In this document: piece by piece, positions 1 through 6,790 of the stretch
Layout: the number at the start of each line of letters is the position of its first letter
How positions within the stretch are numbered: the first letter of the stretch is position 1
Assembly: GCA_030453005.1 (NCBI GenBank)
Contig: JAKDLE010000067.1
Location: 1 to 9,205 of the forward strand
Source: Pseudonocardia sp.
GTDB lineage: Bacteria; Actinomycetota; Actinomycetes; Mycobacteriales; Pseudonocardiaceae
DNA: 9,205 bases
Direction of reading: 5' to 3'
Program-made: the position numbers and the translations under genes
The notes under the pieces: model-generated
The model's database searches: none
What the model was told of the DNA's origin: nothing
What the model saw: the letters and a program-made list of their open reading frames with translations, nothing else

Positions 1-453
1 CGTCGCGCGCCCGCTCGCGGGCGTGGGGATGCTCGTGCAGGGCCAGCGCGGCGACGATCGGCCGCACCAGGTTGATCAGCTCGACGGCCGCGACCGGGAT
101 GTCCAGCGGCGCGCTGTCGAGCCCGCGGTGGCCGCCGGACTGCCCGCCGGCGCCGGAGACGGCCGCCGCGCAGCGTGGCGACGAACCGCTCGATCCCGCG
201 CTCGGTGCGCGTCGCCGCACGTCGCGGCCGGGCAGCGGCACCCCGACCCAGCGCAGGCCGCGCGGCAGAGCAGCCGCCGGACCTCGCCGAGCAGTGCCAC
301 CCGCTCCGCGCGCCGCTCTGCCCCGTCAGCCGTGTGCGGAAGGCGTCGGCCCGATAGGCCCGGCACCGGTTCGCGACGAAGGCGTACCCCCTCCCGCAGC
401 AGCGTCAGGCTGCTGTCGAGCGCCCGGATCGCCGGGATCGCCCGCCGGCTCAA
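1..453 (-). pseudogene. CYP152-type fatty-acid peroxygenase P450, decayed relic, runs off left edge
   Basis: No single frame is open, but consecutive pieces in different minus-strand frames line up in the order of a CYP152 P450 (H2O2-using fatty-acid hydroxylase or decarboxylase). The pieces are: an N-terminal part with ALDSSLTLLREG (about 430-391), then YAFVANRCRAYRADAF, then RVALLGEVRRLLCRAAC (about 312-255), then RWVGVPLPGRDVRRR (about 254-210), and finally LDIPVAAVELINLVRPIVA and ALALHEHP (106 to about 25). The Arg-Pro of LVRP is the CYP152 signature that binds the fatty-acid carboxylate in place of the usual P450 acid-alcohol pair. A base appears added in the C run at 387-391 and one lost near 251-255. 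A large block (about 100 residues) seems missing near 322, and some 8 residues of the I-helix are absent after LVRPIVA. The heme-cysteine region would lie left of the window. The likely ancestral start is TTG at 453, overlapping the hpnH stop as TTGA, so it was once translationally coupled to hpnH. Family recall, not alignment, is the basis. Confidence 0.7.
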
Positions 454-1451
454 CTGCGCATCGCGCGCATCGACTCCCGCAACGAGCCCATCGTCGCCAT
501 CACAGCGGTCGGCTCGTAGCCGCAGTGCGCCATGCAGTTGCTGCACCGCGGGTCGCGGCCGCGGCCGTAGGCCTCCCAGTCGGTGTCCTCGCACAACTCC
601 CGGTAGCTCGCGGCGTACCCGTCGTCCATCAGATAGCAGGGCCGCTGCCAGCCGTAGAGCGAGTAGGACGGGATGCCCCACGCGGTACACGGGAAGTCGA
701 CCTTGCCTTCGAGGAAGTCCAGGAACAGCGGCGTGTGGTTGAGCCGCCACTTCTTGCGTCTGCCGTCGGCGAACGCCTTGCGGAACAGCTCGCGGGTCTC
801 CTCGACGCCCAGGAAGTGGTCCTGGTCCGGGGCCTTCTCGTACGCGTAGGCAGGCGAGAGCATCATCTGGTCGACCTTCAGGTCGTTGTTGAGGTAGTCG
901 AGCACCTCGATGACGCTCTGCGGACTGTCGGTGGAGAAGAACGTGCTGTTCGTGGTCACCCGGAAGCCGCGGGCCTGCGCGTCCTTGATGTTGTCCACGG
1001 CCTGGGCGAACACGCCCTTCTTGGCGACGGACTCGTCGTGGCGCTCCTCGAGGCCGTCGATGTGCACGGCCCAGGCGAAGTACGGCGACGGGCGGAACTT
1101 GTCGATCTTGCGGGGCATCAGCAGCGCGTTCGTGCACAGGTAGACGAACTTCTTGCGTTTGATGAGCTCGGAGACGATCTCCTCGATCTGCGGGTGCATC
1201 AGCGGCTCGCCGCCCGCGATCGAGACGATCGGGGCGCCGCACTCCTCGACGGCGCCCAGCGCGTCCTCCACCGACATGCGTCGCTTGAGCTGGTCCGCGG
1301 GCTGCTGGATCTTCCCGCAGCCCTCGCAGGCGAGGTTGCAGGCGAACAGCGGCTCGAGCTCGAGGTCGAGCGCGAACCTCTTGTTGCCCTTGATCTTCTG
1401 CTTCATCAGGTAGCTGCCGACCTTCACGGCCTGGCGGAGTGGGACACCCAC
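450..1451 (-). CDS. hpnH: Adenosylhopane synthase HpnH (radical SAM)
   Basis: A 333-residue radical SAM enzyme. In the known pathway HpnH adds a 5'-deoxyadenosyl radical to hopene (diploptene) to make adenosylhopane, the first committed step to side-chain-bearing C35 hopanoids. The iron-sulfur motif is visible as C38-x3-C42-x2-C45 (ACNLACEGCGK), followed by the SAM-binding IAGGEPLMHP stretch. A C-terminal cysteine cluster CSNCMAHCGYE (C303, C306, C310) belongs to the HpnH-type C-terminal domain. Length is normal for actinobacterial HpnH. The GTG start at 1451 is chosen because AAGGAGG lies at 1467-1461, nine bases upstream, and because homology begins there with the usual PLRQAVKVGSYLM. The longer in-frame extension to 1928 is only the shadow of ispH. 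The start lies one base after the ispH stop, so the two are almost certainly co-translated. The gene reads without interruption. Confidence 0.95.
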   Translation of the reverse strand: MGVPLRQAVKVGSYLMKQKIKGNKRFALDLELEPLFACNLACEGCGKIQQPADQLKRRMSVEDALGAVEECGAPIVSIAGGEPLMHPQIEEIVSELIKRKKFVYLCTNALLMPRKIDKFRPSPYFAWAVHIDGLEERHDESVAKKGVFAQAVDNIKDAQARGFRVTTNSTFFSTDSPQSVIEVLDYLNNDLKVDQMMLSPAYAYEKAPDQDHFLGVEETRELFRKAFADGRRKKWRLNHTPLFLDFLEGKVDFPCTAWGIPSYSLYGWQRPCYLMDDGYAASYRELCEDTDWEAYGRGRDPRCSNCMAHCGYEPTAVMATMGSLRESMRAMRS

Positions 1452-1452
1452 G

Positions 1453-2994
1453 TCAGGAGACCTCCTTGGGAAGACTGAATCGGATGGACTCGGTGGCGAT
1501 GCGGTGCTCGTGGACGTCGAGCGGGCCGAGCCCGCCGAGCGCCGCGAGCACCTCGTCCACCAGGGCGGGCGGGGCGGACGCGCCGGCGGTGACCCCCACC
1601 GTGCGCGCCTCGACCAACCAGTCGAGATCGACGTCGAACGCGTCGTCGACGAGGTGCGCCCGCGCGCCGCAGCGCCGGGCGGTCTCGACGAGCCGCTGGG
1701 AGTTCGACGAGTTGGCGGAGCCGACCACGAGGACGAGGTCGGCCCGTTCCGCGACGGCCCGCAGCGCCGCCTGCCGGTTGGTGGTGGCGTAGCAGATGTC
1801 GTCGGTGCGCGGCCCGCGCAGCGCGGGGAAGCGCTTCCGCAGCGCCGCGACGATCTCGGTCGACTCCTCGACCGACAACGTCGTCTGCATGAGGTAGGAC
1901 ACCCGCTCCGGGTCCGGGACCGTGACACGCTGCGCGTCCTCGACGGTCTCGACGAGCGCGATGCGGCCCGGTGCTTCGCCGAGGGTGCCTTCCGTCTCCT
2001 CGTGCCCGTCGTGGCCGATGAACAGCACCGTGCCTTCCTCCCGGGTGTACCGGCGCGCCTCCACGTGCACCTTGGTCACCAGCGGGCAGGTCGCGTCGAC
2101 CACGTCGAGCTGCCCGCGCTCGGCCTCCGCGCGCACCGCGGGGGACACCCCGTGCGCGGAGAACACGGTGAGCGCGCCCGGCGGGACCTCGTCGAGCTCG
2201 TCGACGAACACGGCGCCGCGGCGCTGGAGGTCGGCCACCACATGTGTGTTGTGCACGATCTGCTTGCGAACGTAGACGGGCGGTCCGTGCCGGGCGAGGG
2301 CCTCCTCGACGATCTCGATCGCGCGGTCCACGCCCGCGCAGAACGAGCGCGGCGCCGGCAGCAGGGCCTGCCGCGGGCCGACCGCCGCCGCCCACCCGGC
2401 CAGCACCGGTCCGAGCTCGGAGAGCAGACGCAGCGCGTGCAGCCCCCGGCGCGGGGTGCCCCAGTCGGCCAGCGGCTCGTCGGGCGTGTCGACGATGACC
2501 CGGACCGCGGCCAGGGGCCGGTCGCGGGCGGCGCAGGCCAGCCGGGACGACTCCATGTCCACGGCCAGCACGCCCGTGCGGGCCAGCTCGCCGTACTCGT
2601 CGCCGTGCACGACGTGGTCGCGGGTGGCCAGCGGCCCGCAGTGCACGGTGAACCCGGCCCGGCGCAGCTGCCCGGCCAGCAGGGGCGCGGACGGGCACGG
2701 CACGGTGCGGTCCGCCCCGCGCACCTCGGAGGCCACCACGACGTCGCCGCTCGCGACGCCGTCGCCGACGCCGCCGCCGAGCCCCGCGACGGCGAACGCG
2801 TCGAACTCGCGCTCCGGAAGGAGCTCCTCGATGCAGCGCGCGTTGCGCCGCGAGAGGAACCCGGTGCGCAGCACGGCGTCCGCGCCCAGGAGCGGGTCCA
2901 GCGCCCGGCGCAGCGCCCTCGCCTCGATGGGCAGCGGAGCGCACACCACGAGCCGCGGAGCGGCGGTCGCTCGAGTGGGAAGAGTGGGCGTCAT
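1453..2994 (-). CDS. HpnG-IspH fusion: adenosylhopane phosphorylase joined to HMBPP reductase
   Basis: One uninterrupted 513-residue ORF holds two enzymes. Residues about 12-200 are a nucleoside-phosphorylase-fold domain like HpnG, with the N-terminal LVVCAPLPIEARALRRAL, a glycine-rich GLGGGVGDG loop (71-79) and the nucleoside-binding VDMESS (145-150). HpnG removes adenine from adenosylhopane. Residues about 210-513 are a complete IspH (LytB), the last MEP-pathway enzyme, which reduces HMBPP to IPP and DMAPP. All expected IspH features are present: cluster cysteines C219 (SFCAGVDRAI), C303 (DATCPLVTKVH) and C401 (DICYATTNRQ); H248 (IVHNTHVV); H331 and catalytic E333 (GHEETEGTLG); the SSN motif at 429-431; and a C-terminal SLPKEV tail. 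There is no stop, start-plus-SD or obvious linker between the halves. The ATG at 2994 overlaps the shc stop (ATGA) and has GGGAGG six bases upstream. The fusion ties isoprenoid supply to hopanoid side-chain processing. The halves are near-certain; whether the product stays fused in the cell is unknown. Confidence 0.9.
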   Translation of the reverse strand: MTPTLPTRATAAPRLVVCAPLPIEARALRRALDPLLGADAVLRTGFLSRRNARCIEELLPEREFDAFAVAGLGGGVGDGVASGDVVVASEVRGADRTVPCPSAPLLAGQLRRAGFTVHCGPLATRDHVVHGDEYGELARTGVLAVDMESSRLACAARDRPLAAVRVIVDTPDEPLADWGTPRRGLHALRLLSELGPVLAGWAAAVGPRQALLPAPRSFCAGVDRAIEIVEEALARHGPPVYVRKQIVHNTHVVADLQRRGAVFVDELDEVPPGALTVFSAHGVSPAVRAEAERGQLDVVDATCPLVTKVHVEARRYTREEGTVLFIGHDGHEETEGTLGEAPGRIALVETVEDAQRVTVPDPERVSYLMQTTLSVEESTEIVAALRKRFPALRGPRTDDICYATTNRQAALRAVAERADLVLVVGSANSSNSQRLVETARRCGARAHLVDDAFDVDLDWLVEARTVGVTAGASAPPALVDEVLAALGGLGPLDVHEHRIATESIRFSLPKEVS

Positions 2995-4940
2995 CGGGCG
3001 CCTCCCGCCCCGGCGGCGCAGTTCAGGCGGCCCAGCGCGCTGAGCGGGAACACCAGCCGGTAGAGGTGGTAGTTGATGGAGAAGTCGCCGGGGAAGCCGG
3101 TACCGGTGTAGAGGTCCTCGTCCCAGGTGCCGTCGGACCGCTGGGTGGCCGCGAGGTACCCGCCGCCCCGCCGAGCCGCCTGGGTGCCCGTCCGGCCGAC
3201 GGCGTGCAGCGCGAGCAGTGCCCACGCCGTCTGCGACGCCGTGGAGGCACCGCGCCCGACCCACTCCGGGTCCCGGTAGGAGCGCAGGTCCTCGCCCCAG
3301 CCGCCGTCGGCGTTCTGGTGCTCCTCCAACCACCGCACCGCGCGGCGCAGCGCGGGGTGGTCGCCGTGGAGACCGGCCGCGACCAGCGCGGGCACGACGG
3401 CCCCGGTCCCGTACACGTGGTTGACCCCCCACCGGCCGAACCAGGAACCGTCCGGCTCCTGGTGTCCCAGCAGCCAGTCGACGCCGCGACGCACCGACTC
3501 GCGGTCCGGGGACGCGACCACGGACAGCGCCTCCACCACGTGGGCGGTGACGTCCGCGGACGGCGGGTCGATCACTGCCCCGAAGTCGCAGAACGGCAGC
3601 TTCGTGATCACCTCGCGGGTGTTGTCCGCGTCGAACGCGCCCCACCCGCCGTCGCGTGACTGCATGCCCTCGACCCACGCCACGCCGCGCCGGGTCGCGG
3701 CGTCCACGGCCGCCCGGTCGGGGTGGTCGATCCGGTGCAGGGCGAGCAGCACCTCCGCGGTGTCGTCGATGTCCGGGTAGCCGTCGTTGTCGAACTCGAA
3801 CGCCCAGCCGCCCGGCGGCGTGTGCGGGCGCCGCACCGCCCAGTCCCCGGGCACCCGGATCTCCTCGGCGAGGATGTAGTCGGCGGCCCGCAACAGCGCC
3901 GGGTCGTCGGCGGGCACCCCGGCGTCGCGCAGCGCGATCATCGCGAGCACCGTGTCCCAGACCGGGGACTGGCACGCCTCCAGCCGCCGGACCACGCCGT
4001 CCGGTGTCTCCTCCCGGATGAGGAACCGTTCCAGCCCGTCCAGCCCGGCCCGGACGACCGGATGGTCGTGCGGGTAGCCCAGCAGGTTCAGTGCGAGCAG
4101 GGAGTAGACCCAGGGCGGCTGGATCCCGCCCCACGAGCCGTCGGCCTCCTGCCGCGCGACGATCCACTCGGCGGCGCGGCGCTTCGCGTGCTCGCGCAGC
4201 CGGCGCAGCGGGCGGCGCTCATAGCGGTGCAGCAGCCGGTCGGCCACTCGGAACGCCCACGGCCAGGACGGCAGCGGGTCGCGCCGCGGAGCGGGCGGGC
4301 GACCGGCCCGCAGCTCGCCGACGGACACCCCCAGGTCGCGTCGCGGGCGCAGCGCGCACACCACCGTCAGGGGCACCACGGTCTGGCGCGCCCAGCACGC
4401 CCAGTCGTAGACGTTCAGCGGCACCCACCTCGGCAGCAGCACCAGCTCCGGCGGCATCGCGGGCAGCTCGTCCCACGACCACTCGCCGAACAGCGCGAGC
4501 CAGATCCGGGTGAACACCCGGGCGGCCTCGAGCCCGCCCTCGGCGTGCACGAACGCGCGCGCCCGCGCCATGTGCGGCGTGTCCGGATGGTCGCCCGCGA
4601 GCTTGAGCGCGACGTAGGCCTCGGCGGTGGTGGACAGGTCGCCCGGCCCGTCGTGGAACAGCGCCCATGTCCCGTCGGGCCGCTGCTGCGAGCGGATCCA
4701 GCGCGCGGCCTGCTCGGTCTCGACCTCGCCGCGGACGCCAAGGAACTGGCGCAGCAGCAGGTCCTCGGCGTCCATCGTCACGTTGGACCGCAGCTCGCCC
4801 TTCCACCAGCCCTGCTCGTCCTGGAGCCCGAGCAGGTGCTCGGCGGCCGCGGCGGTGGCCCGCCGCGCCGCGGAGTCCCGGGCATCGACGTCCGCGCCGA
4901 CAGCCCCCGGCAGCGTCGTGGATGGATCCAGTGCCGTCAC
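2991..4940 (-). CDS. shc: Squalene-hopene cyclase
   Basis: A 649-residue class II triterpene cyclase that converts squalene to hopene or hopanol at the cytoplasmic membrane. The catalytic acid motif DIDDTA is at residues 390-395. Several QW repeats that hold the alpha-barrel together are visible: QDEQGWW near 40, QQRPDGTW near 85, QEADGSWGG near 264, QSRDGGWGAFD near 427, HQEPDGSWFGRWG near 493, QNADGGWGED near 542 and QRSDGTWDED near 600. Aromatic cavity stretches such as FEFDNDGYPD precede the catalytic site. Length matches the family (about 620-680). The ORF could start at GTG 4949, but that codon lies inside the AAAGGAGG ribosome site (4956-4949), so GTG 4940, eight bases further on, is taken. 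It lies 45 bases after the prenyl synthase stop, and its stop overlaps the hpnG-ispH start as ATGA. The gene is intact. Confidence 0.97.
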   Translation of the reverse strand: MTALDPSTTLPGAVGADVDARDSAARRATAAAAEHLLGLQDEQGWWKGELRSNVTMDAEDLLLRQFLGVRGEVETEQAARWIRSQQRPDGTWALFHDGPGDLSTTAEAYVALKLAGDHPDTPHMARARAFVHAEGGLEAARVFTRIWLALFGEWSWDELPAMPPELVLLPRWVPLNVYDWACWARQTVVPLTVVCALRPRRDLGVSVGELRAGRPPAPRRDPLPSWPWAFRVADRLLHRYERRPLRRLREHAKRRAAEWIVARQEADGSWGGIQPPWVYSLLALNLLGYPHDHPVVRAGLDGLERFLIREETPDGVVRRLEACQSPVWDTVLAMIALRDAGVPADDPALLRAADYILAEEIRVPGDWAVRRPHTPPGGWAFEFDNDGYPDIDDTAEVLLALHRIDHPDRAAVDAATRRGVAWVEGMQSRDGGWGAFDADNTREVITKLPFCDFGAVIDPPSADVTAHVVEALSVVASPDRESVRRGVDWLLGHQEPDGSWFGRWGVNHVYGTGAVVPALVAAGLHGDHPALRRAVRWLEEHQNADGGWGEDLRSYRDPEWVGRGASTASQTAWALLALHAVGRTGTQAARRGGGYLAATQRSDGTWDEDLYTGTGFPGDFSINYHLYRLVFPLSALGRLNCAAGAGGAR

Positions 4941-4948
4941 GACGTCCA

Positions 4949-4956
4949 CCTCCTTT
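4949..4956 (-). promoter_or_regulatory. Shine-Dalgarno site that fixes the shc start
   Basis: AAAGGAGG on the minus strand, eight bases before GTG 4940. Because the upstream in-frame GTG at 4949-4947 begins within this site, it rules out the longer start. Confidence 0.8.
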
Positions 4957-4978
4957 CGATCGACGATTCGGTCATGTC

Positions 4979-5001
4979 GTCCCGGTCACAGCGTCCGGGA
5001 C
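4979..5001 (-). repeat. Hairpin over the end of the prenyl synthase gene
   Basis: Arms GTCCCGG (4979-4985) and CCGGGAC (4995-5001) form a perfect 7-bp stem with a 9-base loop. It covers the stop codon at 4986-4988. There is no U tract, so full termination is unlikely. It could slow ribosome or RNA polymerase passage, or protect the transcript end, between the prenyl synthase and shc. Confidence 0.35.
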
Positions 5002-6111
5002 ACGAGGAACGCGGCCAGCTCGGCGAGCTCGTCGGCCGCGCCGCCCGCCCGCTGCGAACCCGCCAGGTGGCGCAGCGCGGCCGCGTGCAGCCGGTCGCGC
5101 TCCGCCTCGGCCCAGTCGCGGGAGCCCGCGCGCTCGACGAGCCCGGCCGCCTCGCGCAGCTGGTCCTCGGTGAGCGGACCGGCCTGGCGGTACAGCTCGC
5201 CGAGGCGCGCGCCCGCCGCGGTGCCCGAGCACAGCGCGTGTACCACCGGCAGCGTCTTCTTGCGGCAGCGCAGGTCAGCGAGGACCGGCTTGCCGGTGGT
5301 CGCCGGGTCGCCCCACAGCCCGAGCAGGTCGTCGACGAGCTGGAAGGCCAGCCCGACGTCGGCGCCGAACCGGCCGAGCCGCGCTTCCAGATCCGGGTCC
5401 GCCCCGCACGACCTGGGCGCCGATGGACGCCGAGCAGGCGAGCAGTGCGCCGGTCTTGCCTGCCGCCATGTCGAGGCATTCCTCGAGGGAGACGTCCATC
5501 CGCTGCTCGAACCGGAGGTCGAGGGACTGGCCCGCGACCAGCCTGCCGACGGTGGCGAGCAACGATCGGGTGGCTGCCGCCGCGGCGGGGCCGGGATCCT
5601 CCAGGAGCGCCTCGGCCGCCAGGGCCAGCAGCGCGTCCCCGGCCAGCACGGCGGCCGACCGGCCGAACACGGTCCACGCCGTGGCCCGGTGCCTGCGTTC
5701 GGTGTCGCCGTCCATCACGTCGTCGTGGAGCAGCGAGAAGTTGTGCACCAGCTCGACCGCGGCGGCCGCGCGCACCGCGGCCTCCGGGGCGGCGCCTGCT
5801 GCCCGGGCCGACAGCAGCGCCAGCGCGGGACGCAGCGCCTTGCCGCCGGCTGCGCGGCCGGGCGGGACGCCGTCGGCGTCCGCCCAGCCGAAGTGGTAAC
5901 GCGCGACCCGCCTGCTCTCGGCGTCGAGGCGGTCGACGAGCCCGACCAGCTCGGGTTCGACCAGCGCCCGCGCCGCGCCGAGGCAGGACGGCACCGGCGG
6001 CCGGGGCCGCTTCTGGGTCGCGGGTGAACTGGCCGCGGGTGGACTGGTCATGGGCGGGCTGGTCATGGGCGGGCTGGTCACGCGTGGGAAGGTCTCGGTC
6101 TGGACCGTCAT
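4986..6111 (-). pseudogene. Polyprenyl (farnesyl/geranylgeranyl-type) diphosphate synthase, single frameshift
   Basis: A trans-prenyltransferase of the kind found in actinobacterial hopanoid operons, expected to build C15-C20 diphosphates from IPP and DMAPP for squalene. The first part (from ATG 6111) holds GKALRP (90-95) and the first aspartate-rich motif DDVMD (130-134) within LVHNFSLLHDDVMDGD. The frame then breaks after GAQVVR (residue 236). An extra base in the C run at 5402-5405 restores the frame when removed, and the product continues with FQLVDDLLGLWGD (second aspartate-rich motif, 260-268), KKTLPVVHAL and a C-terminus ending SRTL at 4986, for 374 residues in all. Read as given, translation ends at 5275 and lacks the second motif, so the enzyme would be dead. 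The rest is well conserved, so the event is either very recent or a base-calling error. The ATG overlaps the hpnE remnant stop (ATGA), with GGAGGT six bases before. The N-terminus has an odd TSPPM repeat. Confidence 0.88.
6029..6088 (-). repeat. Four 15-bp tandem units encoding TSPPM pentapeptides
   Basis: Units begin at 6029, 6044, 6059 and 6074. The two middle copies (CTGGTCATGGGCGGG on the plus strand) are identical and the outer two diverge. In the prenyl synthase frame they give a low-complexity Thr/Ser-Pro-Pro-Met stretch at residues about 11-30, ahead of the catalytic domain. Unit length is a multiple of three, so slippage would change copy number without breaking the frame. Confidence 0.85.
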
Positions 6112-6392
6112 GTCGGCACCTCCGTGCGACGGGAGCGGGTCGAAAGGGGTGACCCGAGGGCGGGGGCCGCGGCGGCCTCGCCGCGACAGGCGGCCCCCTC
6201 CATCGTGTCCGGCCACCCGGTGTCCACCCAGGCGCCTGCGAGGGCCAGGCCCGGCCGGGCATCGGCGTCGACCGGGACGTTCTCCGCCCTGGCCCGCACG
6301 CGGACGTCGGCGGGTGCGTGCAGCGGGGGGACGTCGCCGACGGCGGGGTCCGCCGTCGGGTCCGCGACGCCGTGGCCGTCCGGCACGGACAT
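6108..6392 (-). pseudogene. C-terminal remnant of HpnE (squalene-associated FAD-dependent desaturase)
   Basis: A 94-codon frame whose second half carries GLALAGAWVDTGWPDTMEGA (48-67). This is the C-terminal FAD-binding signature of the amine-oxidase-like HpnE/CrtI family, which makes squalene from hydroxysqualene in the HpnC-HpnD-HpnE route. The full enzyme is about 400-plus residues, so only the last fifth or less is here, and the first 40 residues do not look like HpnE. The frame is closed by TGA ten codons upstream of ATG 6392, so nothing longer exists. The stop overlaps the prenyl synthase start as ATGA, the usual coupled arrangement, which supports this as the original reading frame. A good SD-like GGAAGGGGG lies eight bases before ATG 6392, so a short protein might still be made. 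No FAD-binding N-terminus (GxGxxG) is seen upstream. The alternative is an unrelated small ORF, but the motif argues against it. Confidence 0.7.
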
Positions 6393-6631
6393 GTGCCGTA
6401 CCCCCTTCCGTTCGGCTCCTCATGGGACCGTCCTGTCCGGACCCCTCATGTACCGGTTCCCTTCTCCGCCGTTTTCACTCCTGCGACGCGAGATCGCCAT
6501 GAAGGTTTTCGGGAGCGCTGTGACCGGTGCGGACGCACCTGTGGCGTCGGTCACGAAAGTTCGCATGTTTCTGCCGGGGCCGCCCGGGTACGCATGGCCT
6601 GCATCACTCGGACGAGATCGTGGAGGAACAC
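6393..6631. other. Divergent intergenic region between the hopanoid operon and the micropeptide/hpnR unit
   Basis: About 240 bases without a supported gene. It should hold the promoters of both divergent units. I see no convincing -35/-10 pair. The notable structure is a nested inverted repeat at 6520-6554, listed separately. It is also the place where the missing hpnC, hpnD and most of hpnE would be expected, so it may contain a deletion junction. Confidence 0.5.
6520..6554. repeat. Nested inverted repeat, possible operator
   Basis: Outer arms GTGACCG (6520-6526) and CGGTCAC (6548-6554) are perfect 7-bp inverted copies 21 bases apart. An inner palindrome GGTGCG-GA-CGCACC spans 6526-6539. 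It sits in the divergent promoter region, about 80 bases before the micropeptide start. A dimeric regulator site or an RNA fold are both possible. No known motif is recognised. Confidence 0.35.
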
Positions 6632-6721
6632 ATGGGCAAGAAGGCCCGCACCGGTCTGCTGCTGGCGGCAACGTCCTGTCTGCTGGCAGTGATGGTCGAC
6701 TGGATCGTCGAGGAACTCTGA
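6632..6721 (+). CDS. 29-residue single-pass membrane micropeptide, unknown function
   Basis: A short ORF starting ATG at 6632 with GGAGG seven bases upstream (6622-6626, gtGGAGGaacac). The product opens with a positively charged MGKKART, continues with a hydrophobic helix (GLLLAATSCLLAVMV, residues about 8-22) containing one cysteine, and ends with an acidic tail WIVEEL. This is the layout of a small Nin-Cout membrane peptide. There is no signal-peptidase site after the helix, and the cysteine context is not a clear lipobox. It precedes the hpnR relic by 69 bases, with a strong hairpin between, and both are on the plus strand. I do not recognise a family. It could be a hopanoid-linked membrane peptide or a regulatory leader peptide for the downstream gene. 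A chance ORF is less likely given the good ribosome site and the amphipathic design. Confidence 0.6.
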   Translation: MGKKARTGLLLAATSCLLAVMVDWIVEEL

Positions 6722-6737
6722 GACCCGGGCATCCGGG

Positions 6738-6772
6738 GAGGAGGAGCGGCCGGACACCGGCGGCTCCTCCTC
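6738..6772 (+). terminator. Strong GC-rich hairpin between micropeptide and hpnR relic (attenuator or terminator)
   Basis: GAGGAGGAGC (6738-6747) pairs with GCTCCTCCTC (6763-6772). Then a G/G mismatch is followed by GCCGG (6749-6753) pairing with CCGGC (6757-6761) around an ACA loop. That is 15 base pairs in all. The 5' arm contains GGAGG-like sequence that could mimic a ribosome site. There is no U tract, so simple intrinsic termination is uncertain. The hpnR SD (6781-6787) begins nine bases after the hairpin. Confidence 0.6.
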
Positions 6773-6790
6773 TGCTGTCTGGAGGAGATC

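Noticed and set aside
72..1478. Plus-strand open frame of 468 codons opposite hpnH
   Set aside because: It is the antisense shadow of hpnH, with repetitive Val/Leu/Glu/Arg composition, no recognisable motif and no ribosome site.
1452..1928. N-terminal extension of hpnH up to 1928
   Set aside because: The extension overlaps the C-terminal part of IspH in another frame and has Arg/Ser/Pro-rich nonsense composition. The SD and homology place the start at 1451.
5275..5405. Programmed frameshifting in the prenyl synthase
   Set aside because: There is no slippery heptamer with a following pseudoknot that I can see, and this family is not known to use recoding. A plain one-base indel is simpler.
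3723..6152. Very long plus-strand open frame (809 codons) opposite shc and the prenyl synthase
   Set aside because: It is antisense to genes with clear catalytic motifs, and its product is Arg/Pro/Ala-rich low complexity, typical of shadow frames in very GC-rich DNA.
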